Origin: an uncultured Actinoplanes sp.
Lineage (GTDB): Bacteria > Actinomycetota > Actinomycetes > Mycobacteriales > Micromonosporaceae
DNA length: 14,789 nt
Assembly (NCBI GenBank): GCA_934667465.1
Contig: CAKUMG010000048.1
Span: 1-14,789 of the forward strand
Reading direction: 5' to 3'
Below the pieces are notes generated by a model that made no database searches, was not told the origin of the DNA, and saw only the letters and a program-made list of their open reading frames with translations. The position numbers and the translations under genes were made by a program. Numbering within the stretch: the first letter of the stretch is position 1; every line of letters starts with the position of its first letter. Positions 12,864 through 14,789 of this stretch are shown here, piece after piece.

Positions 12864-13844
12864 CTATGCGGGCATGGTGCCAGGGGCGGGGCCGAAGCGG
12901 CGGCGATATTCGGTCGGGGTGAGGCCGGTGGCGCGCCGGAGCAGCGTACGGAGGTTGGTGGCCGTGCCGAGGCCGCTGCCCCGGGCGACCATGTCGAGCC
13001 GGGACTCGCCGCGTTCGAGGAGGCGGCAGGCCAGGGCGACGCGTTCGCCGGTGAGCCAGGCCAGCGGGGTCGTGCCGAGCTCGGCCCGGAAGCGGCGGTG
13101 CAGGGTCGCCGGACTGACCGCGGCCCGGGCGGCGAGGCCGGCGACGGTCAGTGGGCGGTCGAGGCGGGCCTGCGCCCAGGCGAGCAGCGGCGCCAGCGAC
13201 TCGTCCGGGCGGTCGGGGACGGGCCGCTCGACGAACTGGCGCTGGCCGCCGTCGCGATGGGCCGCGAAGACCAGGCGGCGGCTGACCGCGTTCGCGATCT
13301 CGGCCCCGTGGTCGCGGCGTACGACATGCAGTCCCAGGTCGAGGGCAGCCGCACTGCCCGCCGAGGTCAGGATGTCGCCGTCGTCGACGAACAGCACGTC
13401 GGGCTCGAGCCGGACGGCGGGGAAGCGGGCCCGGAAGGCGTCGGCCCACTGCCAGTGCGCGGTGGCGCGGCGGCCGTCCAGCACCCCGGCCTCGGCCAGG
13501 GTGAACGCGCCGCTGCAGAAGCCGATGAGCCGGGCGCCGCGGGCGTGGGCGCGGCGGACGGTGTCCAGGACGGCGGCGCGCCGGGGCACCTCGACGTCGG
13601 GGCGGTTCGGCACGATGAGCGTGTCAGCCTCGTCCGCGGCCGCGAGCGGGGCGACGCCGGTGAGCTGGAAGAAGCCGTCGCGCATGCGGGTGTCCGACTC
13701 GGCCGCGCAGAGCCGGAAGTCGTACAGGTCGCGGCCGAGCTCGGGGCGGCGCAGGCCGAACACCTCCGTGGCGCAGCCGAGCTCGAACGGGTTCGAGTTC
13801 GCGTCCACCAGCACCACCACCCGGTGCAAGGATCGTTGCGACAT
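12864..13844 (-). CDS. GlxA-type transcriptional regulator (DJ-1/PfpI domain plus AraC HTH)
   Basis: This 326-aa regulator has an N-terminal class I glutamine amidotransferase-like (DJ-1/PfpI) domain at about residues 8-185. Its nucleophile-elbow Cys, C110, lies in IGFCSGAFTLAEAG. The domain probably binds a small ligand rather than acting as an enzyme. The C-terminal AraC/XylS double helix-turn-helix spans about 225-318: LTVAGLAARAAVSPATLHRRFRA is the first HTH, and GSGLGTATNLRTLLRRATGLTP with TEYRRRF the second. The length is typical of GlxA-like regulators when started at ATG 13844; a longer frame up to 13976 would run through the divergent cupin gene's 5' end and is rejected. It is divergent from the cupin gene with 52 bp between starts, so control of that gene and of its own operon is likely. 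There is no Shine-Dalgarno at normal distance; TATGAA 6 nt upstream (13856-13851) may mark a leaderless start. Confidence 0.92.
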   Translation of the reverse strand: MSQRSLHRVVVLVDANSNPFELGCATEVFGLRRPELGRDLYDFRLCAAESDTRMRDGFFQLTGVAPLAAADEADTLIVPNRPDVEVPRRAAVLDTVRRAHARGARLIGFCSGAFTLAEAGVLDGRRATAHWQWADAFRARFPAVRLEPDVLFVDDGDILTSAGSAAALDLGLHVVRRDHGAEIANAVSRRLVFAAHRDGGQRQFVERPVPDRPDESLAPLLAWAQARLDRPLTVAGLAARAAVSPATLHRRFRAELGTTPLAWLTGERVALACRLLERGESRLDMVARGSGLGTATNLRTLLRRATGLTPTEYRRRFGPAPGTMPA

Positions 13845-13896
13845 GTGCGATTCATAGCACTTCCGCGCGTACGGGATCCAGCGCACGATCGCAGCC
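13845..13896. promoter_or_regulatory. Divergent promoter region between glxA-like regulator and cupin gene
   Basis: These 52 bp must hold the promoters of both genes, unless they lie inside the coding regions. A short inverted repeat gtgc/gcac (13845-13848 and 13857-13860) flanks the regulator's possible -10 box. No clear -10 for the cupin is seen. Confidence 0.35.
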
Positions 13897-14271
13897 ATGA
13901 GTGAACCGATCTCGTTGACCGAGGCCCTCACGTCCTTCGCGGAGCCGTGGAGCCCGCGCATCGTGACCCGCGTCAACGACTACGACGTCCGGATCGCGAA
14001 GGCCCACGGCGAGCACATCTGGCACACCCACGAGCACACCGACGAGTTCTTCCTGGTGCTCGACGGCGAGTTCGAGATCGCGCTGCGGGACCGGGTGGTC
14101 GTGCTGCGCGCGGGCGAGGTCTTCACCGTGCCCCGCGGGGTCGAGCACAAGCCGTCCTCGCCGCGCGGCGCCTCGATCCTGATGTTCGAGCCCACGGGCA
14201 CGCTGACCGTGGGGGACCGGCACGACGAGGTGCCCGGTCATGTCGACGCGACGACCGGGCACGCGCTCTGA
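13897..14271 (+). CDS. Small single-domain cupin protein, 124 aa
   Basis: This is a one-domain beta-barrel cupin. Motif 1 is G38-x4-H43-x-H45-x4-E50-x6-G57, and motif 2 is G73-x5-P79-x-G81-x2-H84. The likely metal ligands H43, H45, E50 and H84 are all present, so a metal-bound form is expected. Small cupins of this type act as isomerases, dioxygenases or sugar/small-molecule binding proteins, and the sequence does not say which. The start ATG 13897 is the first Met of the frame and gives a normal length; no ribosome-binding site is evident. It is divergent from a GlxA-type regulator that probably controls it. It ends 4 bp before the convergent Mrr-like gene. Confidence 0.9.
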   Translation: MSEPISLTEALTSFAEPWSPRIVTRVNDYDVRIAKAHGEHIWHTHEHTDEFFLVLDGEFEIALRDRVVVLRAGEVFTVPRGVEHKPSSPRGASILMFEPTGTLTVGDRHDEVPGHVDATTGHAL

Positions 14272-14275
14272 CTCC

Positions 14276-14789
14276 CTAGTTCGAGCCCTGCTGTTCGATG
14301 CGGGCCTTGAGGCCGGTGTGCTCGGCCAGCAGGGTGAGCAGGGCCGGGCCGTCGATCAGCTCGACCGGGCGGCCCGCGACCGCGTCGTGGGCGTCGTGGT
14401 CGCAGCCGTCGATGGCGACCAGGATGCCCTTGGTGGCGCCCGCCTCGGTGACCGCGGCGGCGAGCTCGTTGGCGTGCCCGGCGCCGGCGACCGTGCCGCG
14501 GACGGCGTGGATGACGACCGGGCCGCCGAAGACCGGGCGGGGGTCGGTGGCCAGCCAGCGCCCGCCGGCCGCATTGCCCATCGCAAGGCCCATGGTGCAG
14601 AACAGGTCGGCGACCGTCTGCTCCCACTCGGGTGCCGGCAGCGTGGCCAGGTTGGGGCGCTGGTCGATGTCGGCGAGGACGTTGAACTCCTCGGTGAAGT
14701 CCCGGTCCGCCTCGAGGTCGAAGTCGAGCGCGGGGGTGACGCCGTCGAGCTGGTCCGGTGCGGCGGAGATGCCCGCCTGCAGGTGGGCG
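14276..14789 (-). CDS. Mrr-type restriction-endonuclease-like protein, C-terminal part, catalytically degenerate
   Basis: The frame is open from the stop TAG (14278-14276) to the window edge, so the gene is cut off at its 5' end and 170 residues are visible. The Met at 14593 is internal, because coding-like sequence with the family pattern continues upstream. Visible features are TLPAPEWEQTVADLFCTMGL, the usual entry of the Mrr_cat fold, then DPRPVFGGPVVI, GATKGILV, RPVELIDGPALLTLLAEHTGLKARI. These match the actinobacterial restriction-endonuclease family, whose active members I recall as having GGVD and QAK. Here those positions read GGRW and HAV, so the catalytic Asp and Lys are missing. 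The protein may keep binding or structural functions only. An N-terminal acidic stretch (DLEADRDFTEEF) precedes the fold. It is convergent with the cupin gene. Confidence 0.8.
   Translation of the reverse strand, partial: AHLQAGISAAPDQLDGVTPALDFDLEADRDFTEEFNVLADIDQRPNLATLPAPEWEQTVADLFCTMGLAMGNAAGGRWLATDPRPVFGGPVVIHAVRGTVAGAGHANELAAAVTEAGATKGILVAIDGCDHDAHDAVAGRPVELIDGPALLTLLAEHTGLKARIEQQGSN

Noticed and set aside
12441..13904. 487-codon open frame on the plus strand
   Set aside because: It runs antisense to the GlxA-type regulator and the 157-aa gene, both better supported.
13845..13976. N-terminal extension of the GlxA-type regulator
   Set aside because: It would run across the promoter and the start of the divergent cupin gene; ATG 13844 gives the normal family length.

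Overview
The window is high-GC DNA from an actinobacterium, probably a filamentous or Micromonospora/Streptomyces-like soil lineage. This rests on strong G/C preference at third codon positions, GTG starts, probable leaderless promoters (TAnnnT 6-7 nt before ATG), and protein families typical of such genomes. No rRNA, tRNA, CRISPR array, integrase or transposase is visible, so the genus cannot be fixed from the sequence.

Left part (1-1437): a short array of 26-bp tandem repeats at the window edge, then a less GC-rich intergenic stretch with a near-perfect long inverted repeat (310-351). One uncharacterised 222-aa gene (525-1193) follows, then a terminator-like GC hairpin (1256-1287). Next is a catabolic gene set on the plus strand (1438-4580): a GntR/FCD regulator with an odd repeat-containing N-terminus, an NCS1-family nucleobase/allantoin/hydantoin permease, and an Asp/Glu/hydantoin (allantoin) racemase whose ATG overlaps the permease stop. 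Together they look like uptake and stereochemical processing of allantoin or a related hydantoin, under GntR control. No hydrolase is in the window.

Centre (4581-12370): a run of plus-strand genes with a defence-like look. A 7-codon upstream ORF with a good ribosome-binding site appears translationally coupled to a membrane-anchored NACHT (STAND) NTPase of 862 aa. A short-chain dehydrogenase/reductase follows, then a 1391-aa SF1 (UPF1-like) helicase that ends in a Vsr/DUF559-like (MTES_1575) nuclease domain. The last two genes look leaderless, each with its own -10 box.

Right part (12363-14789): on the minus strand, a GlxA-type regulator (DJ-1/PfpI plus AraC HTH) is followed by a small uncharacterised gene whose 5' end looks frameshifted and whose 3' end overlaps the helicase gene by 8 bp. 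Divergent from the regulator is a small cupin gene. At the right edge is the C-terminal part of an Mrr-type restriction-endonuclease-like protein that lacks the expected catalytic residues.

The strongest candidates for new biology are the uORF-coupled NACHT gene, the helicase-nuclease fusion beside it, and the catalytically degenerate Mrr homologue. Whether they form one system cannot be decided from this window alone.
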